Below, in pieces: positions 52,781 through 61,996 of a stretch of 64,000 nucleotides of DNA (position 1 is its first letter; the number at the start of each line of letters is the position of its first letter). The stretch covers positions 124,001-188,000 of the forward strand of contig NZ_JBHTDD010000001.1 in the NCBI RefSeq assembly GCF_042666615.1. Direction: 5' to 3'. The notes below the pieces were generated by a model that was given only the letters and a program-made list of their open reading frames with translations, had not been told where the DNA came from and searched no databases. Source of the stretch: KBS50 sp042666615. GTDB lineage: Bacteria > Actinomycetota > Actinomycetes > Mycobacteriales > Micromonosporaceae. The translations under genes and the position numbers were made by a program.

Positions 52781-53488
52781 ATGACCGGCGCGTGGCTGTG
52801 GGGCTACGTCTCCGCCATGGCGGCCGGGGCGCTCCTCTTCCTGCGCTGGTCGGCCAGCCCGAAAGGGGTCCCCGCGGTCGAGTACCGGGTGGCGATCGCC
52901 GTCCCGGTCTGGTCCGGCCTGTGGTACGCGGTGATGGCCCTCGGTGGCGGCCAGGTCGACGGCGACGGCCATCCGGTCTACTGGGCGCGCTACGTCGACT
53001 GGTCGGTGAGCGCCTCGCTGCTGCTGACGGCGCTGGCCCTCACCGCGACGCACGCGCTGCCCCATCGCCACCCCCGGCTGCTGGTGGCGCTGGTCGGGGC
53101 GAACCTGGCCATGATCCTCAGCGGCCTGCTCGGCGATCTCGCCACCGACCCATGGCCGCAGTACCTGTTCTTCGGCCTGGGCGCCCTGGGCCTGCTCGCC
53201 ATCCTCGCCCTGATCTACGGCCCGCTCCGTGCCGTGGCCCGGCGCCAACCTCACCGGCTCTACCGGGCCTACCGCGAGGCGGCGCTGCTGCTCGGTGGGC
53301 TGTGGCTCGGCTATCCGGTGATCTGGCTGCTCGGGCCCTCCGGAGTCGGGATGCTCGGCGGCACCGCCGACACCGCCCTGTTCGTCCTGCTGTCCATCGC
53401 CTCCAAGGTGGGTTGGGGTGCCCTCGACCTCGCCCGCCTCCGCGAGCTGGGCGCGCGGGGCGAACTCCCGCTCGGAGGTTCCCCGTGA
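52781..53488 (+). CDS. Second microbial rhodopsin, xenorhodopsin/sensory-like
   Basis: 235 residues with seven membrane helices. Helix C reads RYVDWSVSASLLLTA: Arg70, Asp73, Ser77, Ala84 (DSA triad), and Ser79 replaces the usual Pro91 of bacteriorhodopsin. Helix G is LSIASKVGWGALDLARL with Schiff-base Lys209; the position of bacteriorhodopsin Asp212 is Ser205. The pattern SKVGxxxLDLxxLR recalls Anabaena sensory rhodopsin and xenorhodopsins. These may be inward proton pumps or sensors; the function here is uncertain. The ATG at 52781 follows GAGGAG. It overlaps the retinal synthase gene by 4 bases, so both form an operon. Confidence 0.88.
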   Translation: MTGAWLWGYVSAMAAGALLFLRWSASPKGVPAVEYRVAIAVPVWSGLWYAVMALGGGQVDGDGHPVYWARYVDWSVSASLLLTALALTATHALPHRHPRLLVALVGANLAMILSGLLGDLATDPWPQYLFFGLGALGLLAILALIYGPLRAVARRQPHRLYRAYREAALLLGGLWLGYPVIWLLGPSGVGMLGGTADTALFVLLSIASKVGWGALDLARLRELGARGELPLGGSP

Positions 53489-54558
53489 CCGCCCCGGCCG
53501 CTGACGACGCCGCCCGCACCGAACCCAGCACCCCCGGCGCCGGAGCCAGCTCGGCTCACCCGACGCGGCCCGCCCAGCCGGACCGGTACGGCGCACCGCG
53601 TCCCGTCCACACCACCCTGGTGCTCGTCAGGACCGGCACCGCGTCCCTGCTGGCCGCGCTCGCGCTGCTCGCGTCGACCCCCGCCCTGCCCCGGTACGAC
53701 CAGGCCGCGTCGACGGCGTACCTCCTCGCCGGGCTGCTCCTCGGCCTGCCACACGGGGCGGTCGACCACCTCGTGCCCGCCTGGCTGGCCACCCGGGCCC
53801 GCCCGCTGTCCGTCCGCCTGGCGGTGCCGCTCGGGTACGCCATGGTCGCCGCGCTGTCCCTGGCGGCGTTCCGCGCCGCGCCGACCTCGGCGTTGCTCGC
53901 GTTCCTCGCGCTGTCCATCGCCCACTTCGGCGCCGCCGACGAGGCGTTCCACGCCGAGCGGGCCGGGCGGCCCATCCGATACTCCGCCGTCGGGGTGCTC
54001 GCCCGGGGCGGACCGCCGGTGGTCTTCCCGCTGGCCCTGTGGCCCGGCGCCGTCGACCCGTTGCTCGCGAGGATCGCACCCGGCGTTCCCGCGCTGCTCA
54101 CCGCCGAAGTTCGGTCGCTCGCCGGGGCCTGCGTACTGGCAGCGGTCGCGCTGACCGCCCTGCGGGAGTTCCGGGCGGGCCGGCGGACCGAGGCGGGGGA
54201 GCCGATCCTGCTGGGGCTGCTGTTCGCCGCCGCGCCACCCGCGCTGGCCCTCGGCACCTACTTCGCCACCTGGCACTCGGCGCGGCACGTCGCTCGGCTG
54301 TTGCACAACGACCCCGCCAGCCGCGCGGACCTGGCCGCCGGTCGCCTCGGGCCGCCGGCACGCCGCTTCGCCCGACGGGCGGCGCTGCCCAGCCTGGCCG
54401 TGGTCGCCGTCCTGGCGGCACTTGCCGGTTTGCCGGGCAGTCCCGCCGATCCGTTACCGGCCACCGTCGCCGTGCTGGCGGCTCTCACCGTCCCGCATGC
54501 CGCGCTGGTGGCCTGGATGGATCGGTGGGCGTCACCGCTGGCTGATCCGGCTCCGTGA
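53485..54558 (+). CDS. blh: Brp/Blh-type beta-carotene 15,15'-dioxygenase
   Basis: 357 residues, polytopic membrane protein. Conserved His clusters: GLPHGAVDHL (His90, Asp94, His95), SIAHFGAADE (His147), ATWHSARHVA (His264, His268) and TVPHAALVAWMD (His338). This is the pattern of Brp/Blh, which splits beta-carotene into two retinals. The GTG at 53485 overlaps the rhodopsin stop (GTGA) and has GGAGG ahead of it. The N-terminal 45 residues are a low-complexity extension. It supplies chromophore to the two rhodopsins; no carotenoid synthesis genes are in this window. Confidence 0.93.
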   Translation: MTAPAADDAARTEPSTPGAGASSAHPTRPAQPDRYGAPRPVHTTLVLVRTGTASLLAALALLASTPALPRYDQAASTAYLLAGLLLGLPHGAVDHLVPAWLATRARPLSVRLAVPLGYAMVAALSLAAFRAAPTSALLAFLALSIAHFGAADEAFHAERAGRPIRYSAVGVLARGGPPVVFPLALWPGAVDPLLARIAPGVPALLTAEVRSLAGACVLAAVALTALREFRAGRRTEAGEPILLGLLFAAAPPALALGTYFATWHSARHVARLLHNDPASRADLAAGRLGPPARRFARRAALPSLAVVAVLAALAGLPGSPADPLPATVAVLAALTVPHAALVAWMDRWASPLADPAP

Positions 54559-54570
54559 CGGCTCGGCCGG

Positions 54571-56277
54571 TCAGCGGAGAGCGCCCGGGGCGTCCGCCGG
54601 CACGGCCGGCCGGCTGGGCGGGACCGGCGCGATCCGTTGGTACGCCTCGTCGAGCGGCGGGCGAGGATCCGGCTCCCCCCGGTTGGGCCAGAACGCCATC
54701 GCCCGCTCGGCCTGGGCGGTGATCGTCAGCGAGGGGTTGACCCCGAGGTTCGCGCTCACCGCCGCCCCGTCCACCACGTGCAGCCCGGGGTGTCCGAAGA
54801 CCCGGTGGTACGCGTCGACCACCCCGTCGGCCGGCGACGTGCCGATCACCGCCCCACCCAGGATGTGCGCCGTCACCGGCACGTTGAACGGCTCGGTGAC
54901 CGACCCCCCGGGCACCCCACCGATCTCATCGGCGAGCAGCCGGGCCGCTCGGTTGCCGGCCGGGATCCACGTCGGGTTGGGTGCCCCGTGCCCCTGGCTG
55001 GCGACCAGCCGGCGACGGCCCAGCCAGCCGCGCCGGAAGGACGTGGTCAACGAGTTGTCCGCCGACTGCATGACGAGAGCGATCACCGTACGCCGGGACC
55101 AGTCACGCACCGAGATCATCCGCAGTGCGTGACCTGGCTGCCGGAACAGCCCGATCAACCAGCGACGCAGCCGGTGGGGTCCGCCGTCGACAAGTGTCGA
55201 CTGCAACAGACCCATGAGGTTGGCACCGCGGCCGTACCGGACGGGCTCGATGTGGGTCTGCGGATCCGGGTGGAAGCTGCTGGTGATCGCCACCCCGTCG
55301 GTGAAGTCGAGATCGCGGGCCCGGGCCGCCGACCGGGAGACCGAGGCACCGAGGATGGACTCCGAGTTGGTCCTGGTCAACGTCCCGAGGGTGCCGGACA
55401 ACCGGGGCAGCACGCCGGTCGCGCGCATCCGGTGCAGCAGCCGCTGGGTGCCGAGCGCACCTGCGGCGAAGACGACCTGTTCGGCGTGGAAGGTCCGCCG
55501 GCGGCGGCGGAGCAGGCCACCGGTGCGTACCGTCTCCACCCGGTAGCCGGCGCCGTCGGCGGCCGGGCGCACCGCGGTGACCGTGGTCAGCGGATGTACC
55601 GTGGCACCGAGCCGCTCGGCCAGCCACAGGTAGTTCTTCACCAGGGTGTTCTTCGCGCCGTGCCGGCAACCTGTCATGCAGGCACCGCAGTGCAGACAGC
55701 CGGTGCGGTCCGGTCCCGCGCCGCCGAAGTAGGGGTCCGGGACCACCTCTCCCGGCCGGCCGAGGTGCACCCCGACCGGGGTCGGGTGGAACGTGCCACC
55801 GACTCCCATCCGGTCGGCCACCGCGCGCATCGCCCGATCCGCGCTTGTGGTCATCGGGTACGTGGTGACACCGAGCATCCGTTTCGCCTGGTCGAAGTGC
55901 GGGGCCAACTCGCTGCGCCAGTCGGTGATGTCGCGCCACTGGGGGTCTGCGTAGAACGCGTCCAACGGCTCGTAGAGCGTGTTGGCGTAGACAAGCGAAC
56001 CGCCACCCACCCCGGCGCCGGAGAGCACCAGCACCTTCGCCGCGCTGCCAGCCCGCCGCCCGGCGGCGCGCAACAGGGTCATCCGCTGGATGCCGTACCA
56101 GCCGAGCACCGGAGCCCAGAGGAACCGACGGGCGCGCCAGGAGGTCTCGGGGAACTCGTCGTCGGCGAACCGTCGACCCGCCTCCAGGACCCCGACCGTG
56201 TAGCCCTTCTCGGCCAACCGGAGGGCGCTCACGCTGCCGCCGAACCCGGAGCCGATCACCACCACGTCGTACCGCAT
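54571..56277 (-). CDS. GMC-family oxidoreductase, cholesterol-oxidase-like
   Basis: 568 residues. FAD-binding Rossmann motif VVIGSGFGGSVSALRL at the N-terminus, GAGVGGGSLVYAN, then a Cys-rich block CLHCGACMTGCRHGAKN (about 206-222), and C-terminal GLHVVDGAAVSANLGVNPSLTITAQAE, the GMC-signature 2 region. It matches ChoD-type proteins and sits near guaB3 and guaB as choD does in Mycobacterium. The true substrate is uncertain; such proteins are not all cholesterol oxidases. The ATG at 56277 is used. It converges with blh, with 12 bases between the stops. Confidence 0.88.
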   Translation of the reverse strand: MRYDVVVIGSGFGGSVSALRLAEKGYTVGVLEAGRRFADDEFPETSWRARRFLWAPVLGWYGIQRMTLLRAAGRRAGSAAKVLVLSGAGVGGGSLVYANTLYEPLDAFYADPQWRDITDWRSELAPHFDQAKRMLGVTTYPMTTSADRAMRAVADRMGVGGTFHPTPVGVHLGRPGEVVPDPYFGGAGPDRTGCLHCGACMTGCRHGAKNTLVKNYLWLAERLGATVHPLTTVTAVRPAADGAGYRVETVRTGGLLRRRRRTFHAEQVVFAAGALGTQRLLHRMRATGVLPRLSGTLGTLTRTNSESILGASVSRSAARARDLDFTDGVAITSSFHPDPQTHIEPVRYGRGANLMGLLQSTLVDGGPHRLRRWLIGLFRQPGHALRMISVRDWSRRTVIALVMQSADNSLTTSFRRGWLGRRRLVASQGHGAPNPTWIPAGNRAARLLADEIGGVPGGSVTEPFNVPVTAHILGGAVIGTSPADGVVDAYHRVFGHPGLHVVDGAAVSANLGVNPSLTITAQAERAMAFWPNRGEPDPRPPLDEAYQRIAPVPPSRPAVPADAPGALR

Positions 56278-56473
56278 GGCCCATCATTACCGACCGGTAG
56301 CTCTGACGCCACGGTCCATGAAAGATCATCAGATACGCTGCCGCCCCGGGCAACCCTCGACGCCCGCCGATGCGTCTCTACCGGTGCGAGCAACCCATCG
56401 GCGCCGCCACCGCCCGGTGTGGTTCACCCCTCGGCGCGACCCGCCCGTCGGCGCGGGTCAGGAAGGACAGGTC

Positions 56474-57601
56474 GTGCCGGACACCCCACGCGGCGGGCCG
56501 GGACGGCGACGGCTGATCCGGCTCGGCGTCGGCCTCGCCGCCCTCCTCCTGCTCGGCGTGGGCACCGTCGGCGTACTCCGGTCACGTCACACCGGCGGGA
56601 ACACCCCGACCGGCGATCCGGCCGCGGGCGGCACCCCCTCGGCAGCACCGTCCACATCGCCCAGTCCCACGCCCGAGCCCGGCGCCGACATCACCGGACC
56701 CCTCACCCTCCTGCTGGTCGGCGTGGACACCCGGATCAGCGTGCCCGGCTGGGAGCCACACGCCGACGCGGTGCTGGTGCTCCACGTCGCCCGCGGCCTC
56801 GACCGCGCGTACCTGTACTCACTCCCCCGCGACCTGGTGGTGGACATCCCGGCGTTCGCACCGGCCCGGTTTCCGGGGCAGCGCACCAAGCTGACCCATG
56901 CCATGAGCTACGGGAGCCGGGTGCCCGGCCGCCGCGACTCGCCGGATCCCGCCCAGGGCTTCCGGCTGCTGGAACAGACGGTGCTCCGATACACCGGCAT
57001 CAAACGCTTCGACGCCGGCGCGGTGCTCACCTTCGGCGGCCTGACGAAACTGGTGGACGCCGTCGGCGGCGTGGACCTCACCATCGACCAGCGGGTCGTC
57101 TCCAAGCACCGGCGGCCGGACGGCAGCCACCGGAAGCTGGTCGGTGGCGACTACGTCGGTCCGCAGATGGTCTATCAGCCCGGCCCCCGGCACCTGGTGG
57201 GGTGGCAGGCCCTCGACTACGCCCGCCAGCGCTACATCACCGGCGGCGACTACTCCCGGCAACGGCATCAGCAGCAGCTCATCAAGGCGCTGGTGGCGAA
57301 GATGCTGGATCAGGGGCTGGCCCGCGACGCCGAGCGACTGGAGGCCGTGGTCAGGTCCCTCGGCGACGCGCTCATCCCGGTCACCGGCGGCCGCCGGATC
57401 ATCGATTTCGGGTACGCGTTGAGCCGCCTGCCACCCGCCGCCATCACCCTGGTCAGCCTGCCCGGCCACGGCGTCGGCCGCGGCGCGGGCTATCGCGGTG
57501 AGGCCCTCGACGCGATCGGTGTCCAGTTCCTCGCCGAGCTGCGCGCCGGCCGGGCGGACGCCTTCCTGACCGCCCACCCGGAGCTGGTCGTCAAGGACTG
57601 A
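56474..57601 (+). CDS. LytR-CpsA-Psr (LCP) family cell-wall ligase
   Basis: 375 residues. Short cytoplasmic tail, one membrane helix (about 13-33), Pro/Ser/Thr-rich linker (about 40-68), then an LCP domain with LLLVGVDTR, AYLYSLPRDLVVDIP (active-site Asp/Arg), KLTHAMSYG, and the YARQRYITGGDYSRQRHQQQLIKAL motif with its conserved Arg. LCP enzymes attach glycopolymers to peptidoglycan. The GTG at 56474 follows GGAAGGACAG; the frame from 56276 has no such site and is Arg/Pro-rich. It is divergent from the GMC gene. Confidence 0.9.
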   Translation: MPDTPRGGPGRRRLIRLGVGLAALLLLGVGTVGVLRSRHTGGNTPTGDPAAGGTPSAAPSTSPSPTPEPGADITGPLTLLLVGVDTRISVPGWEPHADAVLVLHVARGLDRAYLYSLPRDLVVDIPAFAPARFPGQRTKLTHAMSYGSRVPGRRDSPDPAQGFRLLEQTVLRYTGIKRFDAGAVLTFGGLTKLVDAVGGVDLTIDQRVVSKHRRPDGSHRKLVGGDYVGPQMVYQPGPRHLVGWQALDYARQRYITGGDYSRQRHQQQLIKALVAKMLDQGLARDAERLEAVVRSLGDALIPVTGGRRIIDFGYALSRLPPAAITLVSLPGHGVGRGAGYRGEALDAIGVQFLAELRAGRADAFLTAHPELVVKD

Positions 57602-57817
57602 CAGCGGGGCCGGTGCACGACGGCGCCGTCTCGACCGGGTTGCTCGCCGGCGGGGCGGTCATCGGCCTGGTCGGTGCCGGTCCGACGCTGATCGTGGCGG
57701 GCGCCGCCCAGGGCGTCGCGGGGCCCCTTATGGGTCGCTATGGTGGGAAAGTATCACAAATTTGTGGCCACACTGCCCGTCCCGAGGCCGGGCTTGCGGC
57801 TGCCGTGACCGCTGGGG
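57602..57817. other. Intergenic region with a palindrome, between the LCP and M1 genes
   Basis: A GTG-started frame at 57613 is hydrophobic for about 35 residues but then runs antisense into the M1 gene. It has no ribosome site and I do not call it. The only strong feature is the perfect 12-base palindrome CACAAATTTGTG (57755-57766), sharply AT-rich against the background. Confidence 0.45.
57755..57766. promoter_or_regulatory. 12-base palindrome CACAAATTTGTG
   Basis: A perfect palindrome in an AT-rich patch between convergent genes. Similar cores occur near 39054 (CACAAATTTGGACAC) and 40424 (CCACAAAGTTTG). It might be an operator, but there is no direct evidence. Confidence 0.3.
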
Positions 57818-59266
57818 TCAAAGCGGCTTCGGGGCGGGCGGCTTCGTGGTGCCGTACAACCAGGCGTCGAAGAGCTTGTCCAACTGCTTGCCGGAGATCC
57901 GCTCCGCCTCGGCGATGAACTCGTCGGTGGTCGCGTAACCGTCCCGCTTCGCCGCGGTCCACGCCTTGAGGAACCGGAAGAACGCGTCGTCCCCGATCGC
58001 CACCCGCAACGCGTGCACGGTCATCCCGCCACGTTGGTAAACGGAGCCGCTGAACAGGCGTTCCGAGCCCGGCTTGCCCGGCGGCACGGTCCATATCGCG
58101 TCCCGGGACCGGTCGTACGCGTTGCTGAACTCCCGCGCCGCGGTGGACCGGCCGTCGTGCTCCGCCCACAGCCACTCGGCGTACGTCGCCAGCCCCTCGT
58201 TCAACCAGATGTCCTGCCACCGTCGCAACGCGACACTGTTGCCGAACCACTGGTGGGCCAGTTCGTGCGCCACCACGTCAGGGTTCTCGCCCTGCCGGAA
58301 GAAGGCCACCGAATAGACCGGGCGGCTCTGCGTCTCCAACGCGTACCGGATCCGGTCGTCGGTGATCACCACACCGCCGTACGCGGAGGCCGGGTACGGC
58401 CCGAAGACCGTCTCCAGGTAGTCGGCGACCTTTGTGGTGGCGGCGATGGACCGATCGCTCGGACCCCCCTTGGGCAGGTCGGCGCTGATCGCGCTGAACA
58501 CCGGGCGGCCCTTGTGCTCGCCGGTGGTCACCCGGTACTTGCCGATCACCACGGTGCTCAGATAGCTGGCCATCGGCACCGGCTCGTCCCAGGACCAGGT
58601 GGTCCAGCCGGCCTCGGCGCGCTTTCCGGCGGGTTTGCCGTTGCTCACCGCCACCAGACCGTCCGGAACGGTGATCTCGTACCGGTACTGCGCCTTGTCG
58701 GACGGGTGGTCGTTCACCGGGAACCAGGTGCTCGCGGACTCCGGCTGGCCGAGCGCGATCCCCCCGTCCGAGGTGTGCAGGAAACCACCCGAGCCGAGCG
58801 TCTCGTTCTCCAGCGGGGCCGGTTTGCCGCCGTACCCGATCTCGGCGGTGAAGCCCTCGCCGGCGACCAACCCCGCGGCCGGCGTGACCACCAGTTCGTT
58901 GCCCTCGCGGGCGTGCTTGGCCGCGGCGCCGTTCACCGTCACCGAGCGCACGGTCAGCCCTGCCAGGTCCAGGTTGAACCGGGCCAGGTTCTCGGTGGCG
59001 TTGGCCTCGATCCCGGCGGTGCCGGTGAGTTCGTCGGTCGCCGGATCGTATTTGACCTTGAGGTCGTACCGCACCACCTCGTACCCGCCGTTGCCGTAGG
59101 ACGGGAAGTAGTCGTCACCGGCTCCCGCCGCTCCCGTCACAAAGTCGCGGCTCGGCTCGGCCGCCGGTGTCGACGACGACGGCCCCGGCGACTCGTCCGA
59201 CGTGCACCCGGTCACCCCGAGCGCCACGGCCAGCAGCAGGCCGACCGCACGCCTTGACGCACCCAT
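57818..59266 (-). CDS. M1-family metallopeptidase, lipoprotein
   Basis: 482 residues. Signal peptide with lipobox GVTGC (Cys about 21), so it is anchored outside the membrane. Zinc motif HELAHQWFG (about 332) with downstream NEGLATYAEW (the third ligand Glu). The N-terminal part (about 55-230) is the beta-sheet domain of M1 enzymes. It is shorter than canonical aminopeptidase N because the C-terminal helical domain is absent. The exopeptidase loop GxMEN is not recognised clearly (ALETQS in the expected area). ATG at 59266; the stop is followed by no clear terminator. Confidence 0.88.
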   Translation of the reverse strand: MGASRRAVGLLLAVALGVTGCTSDESPGPSSSTPAAEPSRDFVTGAAGAGDDYFPSYGNGGYEVVRYDLKVKYDPATDELTGTAGIEANATENLARFNLDLAGLTVRSVTVNGAAAKHAREGNELVVTPAAGLVAGEGFTAEIGYGGKPAPLENETLGSGGFLHTSDGGIALGQPESASTWFPVNDHPSDKAQYRYEITVPDGLVAVSNGKPAGKRAEAGWTTWSWDEPVPMASYLSTVVIGKYRVTTGEHKGRPVFSAISADLPKGGPSDRSIAATTKVADYLETVFGPYPASAYGGVVITDDRIRYALETQSRPVYSVAFFRQGENPDVVAHELAHQWFGNSVALRRWQDIWLNEGLATYAEWLWAEHDGRSTAAREFSNAYDRSRDAIWTVPPGKPGSERLFSGSVYQRGGMTVHALRVAIGDDAFFRFLKAWTAAKRDGYATTDEFIAEAERISGKQLDKLFDAWLYGTTKPPAPKPL

Positions 59267-59295
59267 CTCTCATCCCCCCGTGTGCCGGAGCCCGG

Positions 59296-60414
59296 TCAGC
59301 GGTCCAGCACCATGCCGACCCGCTGGAACTCCTTGAGGTCCCGGTAGCCGCACTTGGCCATGGCCCGACGCAGACCGCCGAACAGGTTGAGTTGGCCGTC
59401 CGGCTGGTCGGCCGGACCATACAGCAGCTTCTCCATCGAACCGAGCGGCTCGTGGGCGACACCGAAGGCCCCCCGCGGCAGCGATGGGTGGCTGGCCGCC
59501 GAGTGCCACCACGCCCCGCCCGCCGGCGCCTCCGCGCACCGGGACAGCGGCTCGCCGAGCATCACCGCGTCGGCGCCGCAGCCGAGCGCCTTCGCGATGT
59601 CGCCCGAGGTGCGCAGGTCACCGTCGGCGATCAGGTGCACGTACCGGCCGCCGGTCTCGTCCAGGTAGTCCCGGCGGGCGGCAGCCGCGTCGGCGATGGC
59701 GGTGGCCATCGGCACCCGGATCCCGAGCACCGACTCCGTGGTGGACCATTCGTCCCCGCCCACCCCGACGATCACGCCGGCCGCGCCGGTCCGCATCAGG
59801 TGCAGCGCGGTCTTGTAGTCGGTGCAGCCACCCGCCACGACCGGCAGATCGAGGTCGGCGATGAACTCCTTGAGATTGAGCGGCTCGTCGGTGGTGGAAA
59901 CATGCTCGGCGGAGACGAGCGTGCCCTGGATGACCAGGATGTCCACGCCGGCGTCCAGGATCACCGGAGCCAGCGCCAGCGTGTGCTGGGGCGACACCCG
60001 CACGGCCACCGTGCCGCCGCCGCCCCGCAACTCGCGTACCCGCTCGGCGATCAGCTCCGGCCGGATCGGCTCCGCGTAGATCTCCTGCAACCGCCGGGTC
60101 GCCGGGGCGTCCTCGCCGAGCCCGGCGAGCTCCTCGAAGATCTTGGTGGGGTCCTCGTACCGGGTCCACAGTCCTTCGACGTTCAGCACGCCGAGCCCGC
60201 CGAGTCGGCTGAGGCTGGCGGCCGAGGAGGGGCTCATCGTGGCGTCGGACGGGTGACCGAGGCAGGGAATGCCGAACTCGTACGCGTCGAGCTGCCAGGC
60301 GGTGGAGACGTCGTCGACGTCCCGGGTGCGGCGGCTCGGCACGATCGCGATGTCGTCCAGGTGGTAACCGCGCTGCGCGGTCTTGCCCAGCCCGATCTCG
60401 ACCACGTCACGCAT
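59296..60414 (-). CDS. guaB3: GuaB3-type IMP dehydrogenase-like enzyme
   Basis: 372 residues. IMPDH-fold barrel without the two CBS domains. Characteristic: LDDIAIVPSRRTRDVDDVST, GLGVLNVEGLWTRYEDP, QGTLVSAEHVS, VVAGGCTDYKTALHLMRTGAAGVIVGVG, GDLRTSGDIAKALGCGADAVMLG. GuaB3 proteins are widespread in actinobacteria and their precise reaction has been debated (IMP dehydrogenase or related). ATG at 60414, 34 bases after guaB in the same direction. Confidence 0.92.
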   Translation of the reverse strand: MRDVVEIGLGKTAQRGYHLDDIAIVPSRRTRDVDDVSTAWQLDAYEFGIPCLGHPSDATMSPSSAASLSRLGGLGVLNVEGLWTRYEDPTKIFEELAGLGEDAPATRRLQEIYAEPIRPELIAERVRELRGGGGTVAVRVSPQHTLALAPVILDAGVDILVIQGTLVSAEHVSTTDEPLNLKEFIADLDLPVVAGGCTDYKTALHLMRTGAAGVIVGVGGDEWSTTESVLGIRVPMATAIADAAAARRDYLDETGGRYVHLIADGDLRTSGDIAKALGCGADAVMLGEPLSRCAEAPAGGAWWHSAASHPSLPRGAFGVAHEPLGSMEKLLYGPADQPDGQLNLFGGLRRAMAKCGYRDLKEFQRVGMVLDR

Positions 60415-60448
60415 GAGGAACTCCGAAGGTAGCAGGGGCGATGGTGGG

Positions 60449-61996
60449 TCAGCGGGTGTGGTAGTTGGGAGCCTCGACGGTCATCTGGATGTCGTGCGGG
60501 TGGCTCTCCTTCAGCCCGGCCGCGGTGATCCGGATGAGCTGCCCACGCTCGTGCAGCTCGGTCACCGTCTCCGCGCCCGAATACCCCATGGCCAGGCGCA
60601 ACCCGCCGACCAGCTGGTGGGCGACCCGGGCCAGCGGCCCCCGGTACGGCACCTGTCCCTCGACGCCCTCCGGGACCAGCTTCTCCTCGTTGAGCACGTC
60701 CTGCTGGAAATACCGGTCCTTGGAGTACGACTTGACCTGCCCCCGGGACTGCATGGCGCCGAGCGAGCCCATCCCCCGGTACGACTTGAACTGCTTGCCG
60801 TTGATGAACAGCAGCTCGCCGGGGCTCTCCTCGCAGCCGGCGAAGAGGCTGCCGAGCATCACCGTGTCGGCCCCGGCGACAAGTGCCTTGGCGATGTCAC
60901 CCGAATACTGGATGCCGCCGTCGCCGATGACCGGCACGCCCGCCGGTCGGCAGGCGCGGGCCGCCTCCATGATGGCGGTGATCTGCGGTACGCCGACCCC
61001 GGCGACGACCCGGGTGGTGCAGATGGCGCCCGGCCCGACGCCGACCTTCACGCCGTCGGCACCGGCGTCGACAAGCGCCTTCGCGCCCGCGTGTGTGGCC
61101 ACGTTGCCGCCCACGATGTCGATCGTGGTGTCCTTCTTGAGTTGGCGCACCATGTCGAGCACGGCTCGCTGGTGACCGTGCGCGGTATCCACGATCAGCA
61201 CGTCGACGCCCGCGTCGACAAGGGCGCGGGCCCGCTTGTACGACTCGTCCCCGACCCCGACCGCGGCGGCCACCCGCAACCGCCCGGCGTCGTCCTTGGT
61301 GGCGAGCGGGTACTGCTCGCTCTTCGTGAAGTCCTTTACCGTGATCAACCCACGCAACCGGCCCGAGTCGTCGACGATCGGCAGCTTCTCCACCTTGTGC
61401 TGGCGCAGCAGGGCCAGCGCCTCGTCCTTGCTGACCCCCACCGAGGCGGTGACCAGCGGCATCCGGCTCATGATCTCGCGTACCGGGGTATTGCCGTCGG
61501 AGACGAACCGCATGTCGCGATTGGTCACGATGCCGACGAGCTGGCCGGCGCCGTCGACCACCGGCACGCCGGAGATGCGGTACTTCCCGCACAGCTCGTC
61601 CACCTGGCGCAACGTGTCGTCGGGGCTCGCGGTGACCGGGTTGGTGATCATGCCCGACTCGGAACGCTTCACCAGGTCCACCTGGAGCGCCTGGTCCTCC
61701 ACCGACAGGTTGCGGTGCAGCACGCCGATGCCACCCTGGCGGGCCATGGCGATGGCCATCCGGGCCTCCGTCACGGTGTCCATCGGGCTGGAGACGAGCG
61801 GAATGGTGAGTTCGACGTTGCGGCTGACCCGGGTGACCGTGTTGACCCGGCTGGGCACCACGTCCGATTCACCGGGCTGCAGCAGCACATCATCGAAGGT
61901 CAGGCCCAGCGGGACCACCCGGGCGGAGCCGGCGGGTAGCTCCGGCAGATGCCCGCCGAGCTGGTCGAAGTCGTCGCCCTTCGGTGCGTTGTCCAC
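60449..61996 (-). CDS. guaB: Inosine-5'-monophosphate dehydrogenase
   Basis: 515 residues. The barrel starts GLTFDDVLLQPGESDVVPS. Two CBS domains are inserted (about 110-230). The catalytic loop is VGPGAICTTRVVAG with Cys, and SMDTVTEARMAIA lies in the barrel. Phosphate-binding GGIQYSGDIAKALVAG and GYRGMGSLGAM are present. It oxidises IMP to XMP. The GTG at 61996 has AGGGGACAAC upstream; an open frame to 62122 is discarded. It is the first gene of guaB-guaB3. Confidence 0.96.
   Translation of the reverse strand: MDNAPKGDDFDQLGGHLPELPAGSARVVPLGLTFDDVLLQPGESDVVPSRVNTVTRVSRNVELTIPLVSSPMDTVTEARMAIAMARQGGIGVLHRNLSVEDQALQVDLVKRSESGMITNPVTASPDDTLRQVDELCGKYRISGVPVVDGAGQLVGIVTNRDMRFVSDGNTPVREIMSRMPLVTASVGVSKDEALALLRQHKVEKLPIVDDSGRLRGLITVKDFTKSEQYPLATKDDAGRLRVAAAVGVGDESYKRARALVDAGVDVLIVDTAHGHQRAVLDMVRQLKKDTTIDIVGGNVATHAGAKALVDAGADGVKVGVGPGAICTTRVVAGVGVPQITAIMEAARACRPAGVPVIGDGGIQYSGDIAKALVAGADTVMLGSLFAGCEESPGELLFINGKQFKSYRGMGSLGAMQSRGQVKSYSKDRYFQQDVLNEEKLVPEGVEGQVPYRGPLARVAHQLVGGLRLAMGYSGAETVTELHERGQLIRITAAGLKESHPHDIQMTVEAPNYHTR

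Noticed and set aside
57613..57918. Small hydrophobic protein after the LCP gene
   Set aside because: Only the first 35 codons are hydrophobic; the rest runs antisense into the M1 gene and there is no ribosome site.
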